Positions 17,841-24,048 of a DNA stretch of 64,000 nt are shown here, piece by piece; the stretch's first letter is position 1; the number at the start of each line of letters is the position of its first letter. A program made the position numbers and the translations under genes. The DNA comes from Paraburkholderia panacisoli (GTDB taxonomy: Bacteria > Pseudomonadota > Gammaproteobacteria > Burkholderiales > Burkholderiaceae): positions 124,001-188,000 of the forward strand of contig NZ_VTUZ01000005.1 in assembly GCF_008369935.1 (NCBI RefSeq), written 5' to 3'. Below the pieces are notes generated by a model. That model worked only from the letters and a program-made list of their open reading frames with translations, was not told the DNA's origin and ran no database searches.

Positions 17841-18365
17841 TCAAGCCGACGCGCGTTGTCGTTCTTTCAGCGCTGCCTTGTAGCTCGCCTTGGCTTCTTT
17901 CTTCGTGCCGCACCATTCACCCTCAACGTCGCGTCGATAGTCATACGGATAGGCTTCGTATCGGTACATGCGGTATTCGTAGCCGTATCGATCGCGCGGC
18001 GCGTTGCCGTATGCTTGACGCTGCTCGAACACCGGAAGGCGGCCGTTCGTCAAAAACTCACCGAATGATTCGCAGCCGTCGCGATCACGCCATTCGTCCG
18101 CTTTCGTGCGCTTGCGCGGCTCTGGCGCGGGTTCGTTGTTGAGTTGCACGAACTCCCTTCCTGCCCTGGTTGCAAAGAAAATGTCATCGCCGCCAGTGGC
18201 CGCGTTGCCCTTGCGACTCGTCATATAGCCAGCGGAGACCAGCCCGACGCACGCTAGCCAGTCCTTACCGCCCTCGCCGGTGATGAAGTAGTTCCGGTCA
18301 TGCCGGATATGTCCGTACTGATCGGCGCCGATGGTATGGCGAAGGATTTCAACCCAATCGCTCAC
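17841..18365 (-). CDS. Hypothetical phage protein
   Basis: 174 aa from a GTG at 18365 that overlaps the stop of the gene upstream (GTGA). The N-terminal part (VSDWVEILRHTIGADQ, GHIRHDRNYFITGEGGKDW) resembles a winged-helix-like module; then a hinge (AGREFVQLNN) and a Tyr/Arg-rich C-terminus with four aromatic repeats around RYGYEYRMYRYEAYPYDYRR. Function unknown. Confidence 0.62.
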   Translation of the reverse strand: MSDWVEILRHTIGADQYGHIRHDRNYFITGEGGKDWLACVGLVSAGYMTSRKGNAATGGDDIFFATRAGREFVQLNNEPAPEPRKRTKADEWRDRDGCESFGEFLTNGRLPVFEQRQAYGNAPRDRYGYEYRMYRYEAYPYDYRRDVEGEWCGTKKEAKASYKAALKERQRASA

Positions 18366-18547
18366 GCCAACCTCCGGCCCGTCAACGGGTTGTAGACACC
18401 TCGCTCGGGCGCATGCTTCGGATGAAACACCCACCGCTCGCCCAGCGCTTCAATCGCCCGCTTGCGCTTCGCTTCAGGGCTGTTGTCTGCGGCCTCGACC
18501 ATCTGGCGAAGCATGGCTTTGCGTTGGGCCTCAAATGCGTCGAACAT
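18362..18547 (-). CDS. Hypothetical small protein
   Basis: 61 aa, basic, helical in the first half (FDAFEAQRKAMLRQMVEA), ending GVYNPLTGRRLA. The stop overlaps the GTG of the next gene. Not recognised. Confidence 0.58.
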   Translation of the reverse strand: MFDAFEAQRKAMLRQMVEAADNSPEAKRKRAIEALGERWVFHPKHAPERGVYNPLTGRRLA

Positions 18548-18548
18548 G

Positions 18549-18737
18549 TCAAATCCCCAGTAGTTGTTTTGTAATCAGTCCAGCGATGGTGAGCAATGCA
18601 CCGCCGAGTGCGCAGATGCGGATCTCGACGTACAGGCGGTCGAGGCGGGTTAGGCGTTGCTCGTCGGCCAGGCGTTGGCGGCCGGTGTCGGAGATGCAGA
18701 CGGTCATGCCGTCGTCGTAGTCGTATGTGGCGCTCAT
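18549..18737 (-). CDS. Small single-pass membrane protein
   Basis: 62 aa from MSATYDYDDGMTV at 18737. A charged cytoplasmic helix is followed by a C-terminal membrane segment (ALGGALLTIAGLITKQLL). Overlaps the gene upstream by 4 bases. Function unknown. Confidence 0.58.
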   Translation of the reverse strand: MSATYDYDDGMTVCISDTGRQRLADEQRLTRLDRLYVEIRICALGGALLTIAGLITKQLLGI

Positions 18738-19129
18738 TCGGCACCTCGCGCGCGGAGCATGGCGTCGGCCCACGCAGCCGGCCATTGCACATAGTGCTGT
18801 TTCTCAAACTCCGAATTCCATGCTTGAGCGAGAGTTCGATGAGCGTTCACGCGCTCGCAGTAGTCGCGTATGCGCGGACACTTCATATCTTCAATCCCGA
18901 GGTATTCGTCCCAGCCGTAATACTCATTGCGCTCTTCATCCGTCATTTCGGCGGGAATTTGCACGCTCGGAGGCGGGGGTGGCATGACTGGCTTAAACCA
19001 CGGCTGCGGCTCTGCTGGTGCATGCGCAATGAAGTAATCACGCGCCGTCAACCCGAGATTGATGCTCGGCATGTCGTTCAAATCGCCGCACCATGGGAAC
19101 GCGCGGCCTCCGGTTTCGATCTCGCTCAT
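18734..19129 (-). CDS. Conserved phage protein with LTARDYFIAHAP motif
   Basis: 131 aa. The opening (ETGGRAFPWCGDLNDM, then LGLTARDYFIAHAPAEPQPW) is a widespread phage pattern of unknown function that pairs 'GGxAFP' with 'LRDYFA'-like text. The rest is helical with many Trp. Four-base overlaps on both sides. Confidence 0.65.
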   Translation of the reverse strand: MSEIETGGRAFPWCGDLNDMPSINLGLTARDYFIAHAPAEPQPWFKPVMPPPPPSVQIPAEMTDEERNEYYGWDEYLGIEDMKCPRIRDYCERVNAHRTLAQAWNSEFEKQHYVQWPAAWADAMLRARGAE

Positions 19130-19299
19130 GCCATACCTCCAAAATACCGGGCCTCAGCGTCAAGCAGAAGCCATCGGTCGTCGTCCCAACTGGACGCGCG
19201 CTCGGATTCGGTAAGCGGTTCCGGCTCGCCATCCGATCCGGCCAGCAACGCATCGTCATGCCATGGCAGCGTATCGACCAATCTCTGTCTCGATTTCAT
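19126..19299 (-). CDS. Hypothetical small acidic protein (57 aa)
   Basis: The frame starts MKSRQRLVDTLPWHDD at 19299 and ends FGGMA with a TGA overlapping the next start. Acidic, Trp-rich middle (SSWDDDRWLLLDAEA). The overlap and codon use support it. Function unknown. Confidence 0.55.
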   Translation of the reverse strand: MKSRQRLVDTLPWHDDALLAGSDGEPEPLTESERASSWDDDRWLLLDAEARYFGGMA

Positions 19300-19470
19300 G
19301 ATGTGTAGTCCTTATTTGTAGGGTGTCGGCCCTGGCGGATTTGAGCGTCACGCACTGGAATTCGTCAGGGCTCCGGCCTCGCCGATAGGCCGGAAATTGC
19401 ATTCGGTCTCATGCTCGCTCCGCTGCTCCCCAATCGGTCTCGCGGTATGGGCATTGCTCCCGGCGTAAAA
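19300..19470. other. Gap with a strong hairpin in the leftward operon
   Basis: No gene seen. An 8-bp perfect hairpin (TCCGGCCT / AGGCCGGA, loop 7) lies at 19372-19394. It has no T-run on either strand, so it is more likely an RNA-stability or pausing element than a terminator. Confidence 0.5.
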
Positions 19471-19677
19471 TCAGTTTTCTTTCGGGGCGTGAATGGTGAT
19501 GTCGCGTTGGCGCCCACCATCAACCTTGATTTCCTTCGTCACGTCGTGCCCCTGGCGGCGGACCAGTTCAACCGTGAGGCTGACGAACGCGCCAGTCAGA
19601 ACGGCGAGAACATCGGAAACTGGTTCATCATCCAACGCCTTTTCGATTGCCGTGCCGAGGTTTTCAATGGCGCTCAT
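19471..19677 (-). CDS. Hypothetical small protein
   Basis: 68 aa: helical N-terminus (MSAIENLGTAIEKALDDEP), a hydrophobic segment VLAVLTGAFVSLTVELV and a short basic/beta tail. The start overlaps the upstream stop (ATGA). Function unknown. Confidence 0.58.
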   Translation of the reverse strand: MSAIENLGTAIEKALDDEPVSDVLAVLTGAFVSLTVELVRRQGHDVTKEIKVDGGRQRDITIHAPKEN

Positions 19678-19820
19678 TGCCTTCCTCTCGTTTCGTTATT
19701 CAAACCCAGCGCTGCCATGAAGCGAGCAAATGCCGCCGCATCAACCGCATCCTGAATGCCCTGCTGCTCGTCCACCCATGCGCGAGTGAACTCGATCCAC
19801 TCGTCTAAGTCGCTTTTCAT
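19674..19820 (-). CDS. Hypothetical small protein (48 aa)
   Basis: The frame starts MKSDLDEWIEFTRAWVDEQQ at 19820 and stops inside the next start codon. Acidic helical N-terminus, basic end. Supported mainly by the 4-base overlap and phage-like codon use. Confidence 0.5.
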   Translation of the reverse strand: MKSDLDEWIEFTRAWVDEQQGIQDAVDAAAFARFMAALGLNNETRGRQ

Positions 19821-19828
19821 GGTTCACC

Positions 19829-19951
19829 TCACCAAAACTTGCTGATGAAATGCATGGCGATGTAGATCAACCCTCCAACCCCTGCTATCGCGCACAAGGT
19901 CAGCAGGATGGCTAGAACCTCAATCGCTGTGAATCCGCGTTGCTTTCTCAT
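19829..19951 (-). CDS. 40-aa membrane peptide with pilin-like N-terminus
   Basis: The peptide begins MRKQRGFTAIEVLAILL and continues as a single hydrophobic helix to a short basic end (MHFISKFW). The RGF-T-x-x-E-V pattern is that of type IV prepilins (cleavage after Gly, Glu at +5), yet no globular part follows. It overlaps the upstream gene by 4 bases. Whether prepilin peptidase handles it is unknown; it might simply be a membrane peptide with chance resemblance. Confidence 0.5.
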   Translation of the reverse strand: MRKQRGFTAIEVLAILLTLCAIAGVGGLIYIAMHFISKFW

Positions 19952-20073
19952 GCCCGCCTCCATTCGGTCTTCCGCTTCTGCGAATCCTGACGGCGCTCAT
20001 CGGCGCCACGCACAAACAGAATGAGCGCGAGGTCGGCGACAAAGAGCAAGGCGATCCAGTGGTAGATGTTCAT
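19948..20073 (-). CDS. 41-aa membrane peptide
   Basis: The start MNIYHWIALLFVADLALILF at 20073 is one membrane helix followed by a strongly charged tail (RGADERRQDSQKRKTEWRRA). It overlaps the pilin-like peptide gene by 4 bases, so the two small membrane peptides are probably made together. Function unknown. Confidence 0.5.
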   Translation of the reverse strand: MNIYHWIALLFVADLALILFVRGADERRQDSQKRKTEWRRA

Positions 20074-20083
20074 TTGAACGCTC

Positions 20084-20299
20084 CTAACATATGGTCACGT
20101 TGAATTCCGCCGACGCTTCGCGCTTGGCCGCTTCGAAGCATGGCGAACACGATTTCAGGCTGATTTCGAATGTCGGCCAATAACTCTTGTGAGTGCGAGT
20201 CTCGACTCCCTCGGCGAGCGTCTTGCATTTGTCGCAGTGATCGAGAGTGCGGACGGTCATGGGGCGGTTTCGCCAGGCATCAAGCGCCGTCGCGTTCAT
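20084..20299 (-). CDS. Hypothetical small zinc-site protein
   Basis: 71 aa with CDKCKT near residue 22 and CSPCFEA near residue 51, a possible four-Cys zinc site. It overlaps the upstream gene by 20 bases. Not recognised. Confidence 0.58.
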   Translation of the reverse strand: MNATALDAWRNRPMTVRTLDHCDKCKTLAEGVETRTHKSYWPTFEISLKSCSPCFEAAKREASAEFNVTIC

Positions 20300-20417
20300 C
20301 TTTAACTCCCGGAGCGATCAGATTCAGCGCGATCTCCCGGAGGAGATGGTCTGTCAATGTGCCGTGCGGTAATGGCAAGGCATTAAGTTCAATTAGGTCT
20401 TTCGCTAGTAAGGACAT
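20280..20417 (-). CDS. First gene of the leftward operon, small protein
   Basis: 45 aa from MSLLAKDLIELNALPLPHGT at 20417, chosen because a GGAG site lies 6 bases before it; the frame extends upstream but with non-coding character. It follows about 420 bases of untranslated leader from PL. Mixed helix, Leu-rich. In lambda this is the position of N, but the protein has no Arg-rich motif, so an antiterminator role cannot be claimed. Confidence 0.55.
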   Translation of the reverse strand: MSLLAKDLIELNALPLPHGTLTDHLLREIALNLIAPGVKDERDGA

Positions 20418-20837
20418 GGTGGTCTCCATTGCGCCGCAGCGCATAGTTGTCCTAACGGCGCACCGCACGACGCGGCACGCGGGTATGTTTGATACAACAG
20501 TCTCAGTGGAGCGCCCTACGCACTGATTGCCGCCAGCGCCGGTTCTGACCGTTGGGGCGGCTTCGCTCAAGGCGCTCCACTGAAACTGCATCCAGACCGA
20601 CCGTGCATCTGGCCGGCCTGGCGGGTGCTAACCTTTACCTCGCCAGGGTTAGCTGGGCGCCTTTCGGAAACGGATCATCTGTCCGCCATTTCGTGGCTTT
20701 TACATGCAGCCGCCACGGCCAGGAGCTGGGCGCTGTCGACCGAAGCCATCGCGCCTATTCATCCCAAACTAGATTTTTAAAGAACCCTCAGGCTTCGAGG
20801 TGCGCCGTTGCGCTGGTGCTGCGTGTTTGCTGCGAAT
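20418..20837 (-). other. Long PL leader with a 15-base inverted repeat
   Basis: About 420 bases of presumed untranslated leader between PL and the first leftward gene. It contains a near-perfect inverted repeat (tctcagtggagcgcc at 20501-20515 against ggcgctccactgaaa at 20571-20585) around 55 bases that also fold partly. No coding frame here has phage codon character. It may hold antitermination (nut or put-like) or translation-control structure. Confidence 0.5.
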
Positions 20838-20843
20838 GAGTTC

Positions 20844-20872
20844 ATACTACACACCGTGTGAGTTTTCGTCAA
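20844..20872 (-). promoter_or_regulatory. PL: leftward early promoter
   Basis: On the minus strand: -35 TTGACG (20867-20872), 17-base spacer, -10 TAGTAT (20844-20849), predicted start near 20837. An operator half-site TGTGAGTT (20857-20864) lies in the spacer, so CI binding should block it. This is the best sigma-70 match in the switch region. Confidence 0.75.
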
Positions 20873-20912
20873 ACTCTTTTTGTGAGTTTTATTTCGGGGT
20901 AATTTGTGAGTT
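20857..20912. promoter_or_regulatory. OL: left operator cluster (three TGTGAGTT half-sites)
   Basis: TGTGAGTT occurs at 20857, 20881 and 20905, exactly 24 bases apart. The middle copy is part of a dyad AAACTC-N7-GAGTTT (20871-20889). The same half-site, in both orientations, recurs on the other side of the repressor gene. The even spacing suggests cooperative binding of repressor dimers on one DNA face over PL. Confidence 0.75.
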
Positions 20913-20928
20913 CCCGTTGTATGGACGC

Positions 20929-20953
20929 AAAAAAGCCCGCTCGATGGCGGGCT
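20929..20953 (-). terminator. Terminator of the repressor gene
   Basis: On the minus strand AGCCCGC-ATCGA-type stem (GCCCGC/GCGGGC, 7 bp with the closing A-T) followed by TTTTTT. It lies 42 bases after the repressor stop and ends its transcript before OL/PL. Confidence 0.85.
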
Positions 20954-20994
20954 GTATGCAAACTGCGTGAGTAACCGGCGGGAAACTATGACAC

Positions 20995-21738
20995 CTAGAA
21001 GACCTCTGTCTTGGCTTTGATGACGCCGCAAATGGTGGCGTTGCCGTTGACTTCAAAGATGCGGTTAGGCCAATTCGGGTTCAAAGCCTTCAGGAATTTC
21101 CTCCCTCCTTCAATGATGAGTTGCTTGAACGTAGCCTCGGATTCATCATCCAGGCGCACGACGACCAGCGATCCATTTTCAGCATAAGCGTGAGGCTCGA
21201 CCAGCACCAGATCGCCGTCTTTGAATGAGCGCTTGCCAGTAGGGTCGTACATGCTCTCGCCACACACCCTCAGCCAGTAAGAACTCTTCGACACCCTGAC
21301 AGGTGCCTCGATCCATTGCTCCGCGTCTCCCGGCGCAAAATTGTCCACGATGCGTTCCCAAGCTCCAGCCTGAACCCAAGAGATCAACGGGTACGGTCCC
21401 GTCCCTTCAGGTCCTGGCTCAGTGTTGTTGTTACCGATCTTATCGCCCACCACCCTGAGCGAATCGGTAATCATGCCTGAGATTTGACGCTTTATCGACT
21501 CATCAGTAGTTGCTGAATTGTGGTTGGAATTTGCGGCAGCCGACAACAGGTCATCAGCGCTGCACTGCAATGCATCAGCGATTTCGCGGACCCTCGACAG
21601 AGGTGCCCCGCCCCTTTTTTTCCAGTTTGTAATCGTGTTGGTCCCCGTCCTCAGCTGAACCGCTAACCACGCCGGTTTCTTGCCGAGCGTCGCCAACTTC
21701 TGGGCGATCACAGGCCACGGAATATTTGTCGTTTCCAT
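20995..21738 (-). CDS. CI-type phage repressor (HTH + S24 peptidase)
   Basis: 247 aa from METTNIPWPV; upstream in-frame starts at 21759 and 21777 are possible, and none has a good ribosome site. Residues about 10-66 form a helix-turn-helix; the C-terminal part (about 117-245) is a LexA/S24 domain with the A124-G125 cleavage site in WVQAGAW, catalytic Ser162 in CGESMYDP and Lys205 in EATFKQL. It should keep the prophage silent and self-cleave during the SOS response. It is flanked by matching operator clusters and ends at its own terminator. Confidence 0.92.
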   Translation of the reverse strand: METTNIPWPVIAQKLATLGKKPAWLAVQLRTGTNTITNWKKRGGAPLSRVREIADALQCSADDLLSAAANSNHNSATTDESIKRQISGMITDSLRVVGDKIGNNNTEPGPEGTGPYPLISWVQAGAWERIVDNFAPGDAEQWIEAPVRVSKSSYWLRVCGESMYDPTGKRSFKDGDLVLVEPHAYAENGSLVVVRLDDESEATFKQLIIEGGRKFLKALNPNWPNRIFEVNGNATICGVIKAKTEVF

Positions 21739-21766
21739 TTGCGAAGGGTACTTGTTCATACACGAC

Positions 21767-21832
21767 TTGTGACTCACAACGTGAACTCACAAATATCTTG
21801 CGCAAAACTCACGGCGCGTGTATATTTGTGAG
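21767..21832. promoter_or_regulatory. OR: right operator cluster
   Basis: Contains a perfect 13-base palindrome TTGTGA-C-TCACAA (21767-21779), AACTCACAA (21784-21792), AACTCACG (21806-21813) and TTGTGAG (21826-21832). These are the same half-sites as in OL. The sites overlap the repressor's upstream region and both boxes of PR, as expected for a CI/Cro switch. Confidence 0.78.
21798..21826 (+). promoter_or_regulatory. PR: rightward early promoter
   Basis: -35 TTGCGC (21798-21803), spacer 17, -10 TATATT (21821-21826). With usual geometry transcription starts at 21833-21834, that is, on the ATG of the cro-like gene. OR half-sites cover both boxes. Confidence 0.75.
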
Positions 21833-21833
21833 C

Positions 21834-22145
21834 ATGGAACCGACAAACACCAAACCCGAATCTGAAGCGATGCGCCGCGCCATCAAAGAGGCAGGCGGTT
21901 TGAAGGCTCTCGCCGATGCACTTGGCGAGCAGCCGAACACCGTCTCCAACTGGATTAATCGCGGTGCGCCGATCGACAAGTGTCCATCCATCGAGCATAT
22001 CACTGGCGTTCTCTGCGAAGAACTGCGCCCGGAATATGACTGGGCCATGTTTCGCAAAGTCTTGTGTGCGAAGGGTCGCGGAAAGGCTGGTGGTGGATCG
22101 GGCGGAAAGAGCAAAGAAGCAAAGGCGCGTGGGCAAGCAATCTAA
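21834..22145 (+). CDS. Cro-like regulator (YdaS family)
   Basis: 103 aa. The HTH (AIKEAGGLKALADALGEQPN, then TVSNWINRGAPI) is that of the YdaS/Cro group; a Gly/Lys-rich tail follows. It is divergent from the repressor and first under PR, so by position it is Cro. The upstream frame continues to 21726 but overlaps the operators; the ATG at 21834 has no ribosome site and coincides with the predicted transcript start, so the message is probably leaderless. Confidence 0.85.
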   Translation: MEPTNTKPESEAMRRAIKEAGGLKALADALGEQPNTVSNWINRGAPIDKCPSIEHITGVLCEELRPEYDWAMFRKVLCAKGRGKAGGGSGGKSKEAKARGQAI

Positions 22146-22197
22146 CAACACAACATAACTAAGGGGCGGGGGGTTGTAGGTCATATCGCGTTTTTAT

Positions 22198-22217
22198 GGG
22201 GGTCTTCGGACCCCCTT
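22198..22217 (+). terminator. Terminator after cro (tR1-like)
   Basis: A perfect 7-bp stem GGGGGTC-TTCG-GACCCCC with a stable UUCG loop, followed by TT. The short U-tract makes it a moderate terminator, fitting a site that limits early rightward transcription until antitermination. Confidence 0.6.
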
Positions 22218-22258
22218 AATCTCGCCCTCCTTCAACCTGTAAAGCAATAGGTAAAGCC

Positions 22259-22624
22259 ATGAAAGATAACAATCAAGCAGAAATGCCGTGGTTCCAAGTG
22301 CTCCCGAAGATCAGTTTCGTGAGCGACGACATCGTTCGCACATGGACTTGCAAGCGCGATGCAGTTGCATGGTGCTGGGCCCACCGCCCCAAGCGTGGAA
22401 TGAATGAACCTGATGACCAGTCGATGTGCGCTCGGTTCGTCGGGATGCATGCACCGCATATGTCGCGCTGCCTGAATCAGAGAACCAAGGCGCCGATGGA
22501 CATGCAGTCGCAGTACGTGAAGCTGTTCGAGCAGTACACCGGCTGGCGCGGTATCTCTCAGTTCGAGATGCGGGACCGCGGGCTGACGATCATGGAAGAA
22601 GTTATTGCGCAGAGGGCGGCGTAA
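22259..22624 (+). CDS. Putative early regulator (CII position)
   Basis: 121 aa, second gene under PR, where lambda has cII. The C-terminal half (GMHAPHMSRCLNQRTKAPMD, then YVKLFEQYTGWRGISQFEM) reads like a helix-turn-helix followed by a helix, a pattern I recall in other Burkholderia phage proteins. The N-terminal half is Trp-rich. A regulator role is inference from position and the HTH-like part. Confidence 0.55.
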   Translation: MKDNNQAEMPWFQVLPKISFVSDDIVRTWTCKRDAVAWCWAHRPKRGMNEPDDQSMCARFVGMHAPHMSRCLNQRTKAPMDMQSQYVKLFEQYTGWRGISQFEMRDRGLTIMEEVIAQRAA

Positions 22625-22710
22625 TGCGCACCGCGATCTTCATCCTTTGTGTCGTTGCCTTCGGCGCTTGCCTGGTTGCAACGATCCTGATTCCGTTCTT
22701 TGGAGGTTGA
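22624..22710 (+). CDS. 28-aa membrane peptide
   Basis: Starts in the stop codon of the previous gene (TAATG). Apart from MRT it is one hydrophobic helix (AIFILCVVAFGACLVATILI). Such tiny membrane peptides are common in phage early regions. Function unknown. Confidence 0.5.
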   Translation: MRTAIFILCVVAFGACLVATILIPFFGG

Positions 22711-22711
22711 T

Positions 22712-22900
22712 ATGAATGCAGCTGATCGCGCGATTACCGACGAAGAACGGGAGTCGCGGATAGAGCAATTGGGTGCCGCGATGGTTCTCGCAACGGATCT
22801 GACCGAACGCGCGCGACTATGGCGCCGACTGAAGGATGAGATCGCGGCACGCTCGCCGGCACAGGTGGTGAAGATGGAAGCGCAGAAGGGGTTGCGATGA
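22712..22900 (+). CDS. Hypothetical small protein
   Basis: 62 aa from the ATG at 22712 with a GGAGG site 6 bases upstream. Helical and charged (ESRIEQLGAAMVLATDLTER, RARLWRRLKDEI). Not recognised. Confidence 0.6.
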   Translation: MNAADRAITDEERESRIEQLGAAMVLATDLTERARLWRRLKDEIAARSPAQVVKMEAQKGLR

Positions 22901-23013
22901 ACACGTGCAAAACCTGCCTCAAACAAACGCTCATGTGGCTTGTGAACCACCAGCTTATTCGCGGTTCATTCGTCGACTGGGCAATGGAAAAGTTCGATCT
23001 GAAGGAGTTTTGA
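22897..23013 (+). CDS. Hypothetical 38-aa protein
   Basis: Starts MNTCKTCLKQTLMWLVNHQL with ATGA overlap; CxxC at residues 4-7. It ends directly before the ATG of the next gene (TGAATG). Supported by tight packing only. Confidence 0.5.
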   Translation: MNTCKTCLKQTLMWLVNHQLIRGSFVDWAMEKFDLKEF

Positions 23014-23214
23014 ATGGAAAACGGCGTTGTCTTGGCTATCGATCTTAGCGACCAATGCGTGACCGTGCGTGAGCATGGCCCCGCCGATTATCACGTTGAA
23101 ATCGAGGGCAATCTCGGTCTTGATAAGTCCTCGTCGATCTTTATGGCGCCAGAGGAGGCGAAGCGTCTTGCTGACGCTCTGCTGTACGTCTGGAAATTCA
23201 CGCGCACGGAATAA
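23014..23214 (+). CDS. Hypothetical small protein
   Basis: 66 aa: beta-rich first half (VVLAIDLSDQCVTVREHG), then a helix PEEAKRLADALLYVWKF. Starts right after the previous stop; a GAAGGAG site lies inside the previous gene. Not recognised. Confidence 0.6.
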   Translation: MENGVVLAIDLSDQCVTVREHGPADYHVEIEGNLGLDKSSSIFMAPEEAKRLADALLYVWKFTRTE

Positions 23215-23217
23215 GCA

Positions 23218-24048
23218 ATGGCCGGCGACTGGATCAAGATGAGGGTATCACTGACGCGCGACCCGCGTGTGATCCGCATGGCCGACTGGTTGGCGGGGCA
23301 AGCTGATTTTGTTTCTTGGCTTACGGTTCCCGCTAAGGAGTCCTCCGTGACATCTGCGTACGGTCACGTTACGCGTCACGTGACGGTCGCGTTATGCGTC
23401 ACAGCACTGCTTGTGACATGGGGTACGGCACGCGAACAAGGGGACCGTGACGGAGACGATTTGATCCTCTCGCAATGCGATCTCGACACGATTTCCGCTA
23501 TGTCTGACCTGCCCTGTTTTGGTCCCGCAATGTCACTTGTGGGATGGGCAAGGCTGACGGAAGACGGGTCCGTGATGTTCCCGAAGTTCTTCCGCGAGAA
23601 CGAGACTCCGGACGAAAAGCATAAGCGGCAAGCGGCTGAGCGCCAAGCCCGTAAGCGAGAGAAGGATCGTTTTGAGGCGGAAGAGAAATCCAGAAACAGT
23701 AACGTGACAAGTAACGTGACGGATAGCGTGACAGACGACGTGACAGTAACGCACAGAGAAGAGAAGAGGAGAGAAGAGAAGAGAGAAACAAAAGCAGAGA
23801 CGCGACGCGCTACGCGCTTGCCTGCCGACTGGGAGCCGAGTGATATCGACATCGAATTCTGCCAAGTAGAAAGACCGGATCTGGATGTCGAAAGCGTCGC
23901 TGCGCAATTTCGTGACTTCTGGATAGCCAAGGGTGGGAAAGACGGCGCAAAGCTCGATTGGCCCGCTACCTGGCGGAACTGGGTTAGGAATCAACGTGGC
24001 GGGAAGCCGAGCGGTCAACAAGGCAACACGACGGGGCTTGTACTGTGA
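23218..24048 (+). CDS. Phage replication initiator-like protein (O position)
   Basis: 276 aa. The N-terminal ~130 residues look like a winged-helix initiator domain (MAGDWIKMRVSLTRDPRVIR, then PCFGPAMSLVGWARLTEDG); a charged linker (about 140-195) contains repeats; the C-terminal ~80 residues (RLPADWEPSDIDIEFC, VAAQFRDFWIAKGGKDGAKL, then WPATWRNWVRNQ) match the DnaT-like end of many phage replication proteins. Gene order (initiator then helicase) is lambda O/P-like. The DNA of its linker holds 12-base repeats that are a candidate origin. The stop overlaps the primase-helicase start (GTGA). Confidence 0.75.
   Translation: MAGDWIKMRVSLTRDPRVIRMADWLAGQADFVSWLTVPAKESSVTSAYGHVTRHVTVALCVTALLVTWGTAREQGDRDGDDLILSQCDLDTISAMSDLPCFGPAMSLVGWARLTEDGSVMFPKFFRENETPDEKHKRQAAERQARKREKDRFEAEEKSRNSNVTSNVTDSVTDDVTVTHREEKRREEKRETKAETRRATRLPADWEPSDIDIEFCQVERPDLDVESVAAQFRDFWIAKGGKDGAKLDWPATWRNWVRNQRGGKPSGQQGNTTGLVL
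23363..23384. repeat. Inverted iteron pair inside the initiator gene
   Basis: GTCACGTTAC (23363-23372) is the reverse complement of the GTAACGTGAC unit repeated 330 bases downstream, and next to it lies the perfect palindrome GTCACGTGAC (23375-23384). Together they may be part of the origin that the initiator binds. Confidence 0.5.
23699..23744. repeat. Four 12-base iterons: candidate replication origin
   Basis: Units GTAACGTGAC (23699), GTAACGTGAC (23711), ATAGCGTGAC (23723) and ACGACGTGAC (23735) are spaced exactly 12 bases; in the protein they read as NVT-type tetrapeptides. A purely A/G tract of about 35 bases follows (from about 23755), a possible melting or primer region. Lambda's origin also lies in gene O as iterons plus a strand-biased tract. 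Confidence 0.65.

Noticed and set aside
20552..20839. 95-codon plus-strand frame in the PL leader
   Set aside because: No ribosome site, no family resemblance, and it faces the PL transcript.
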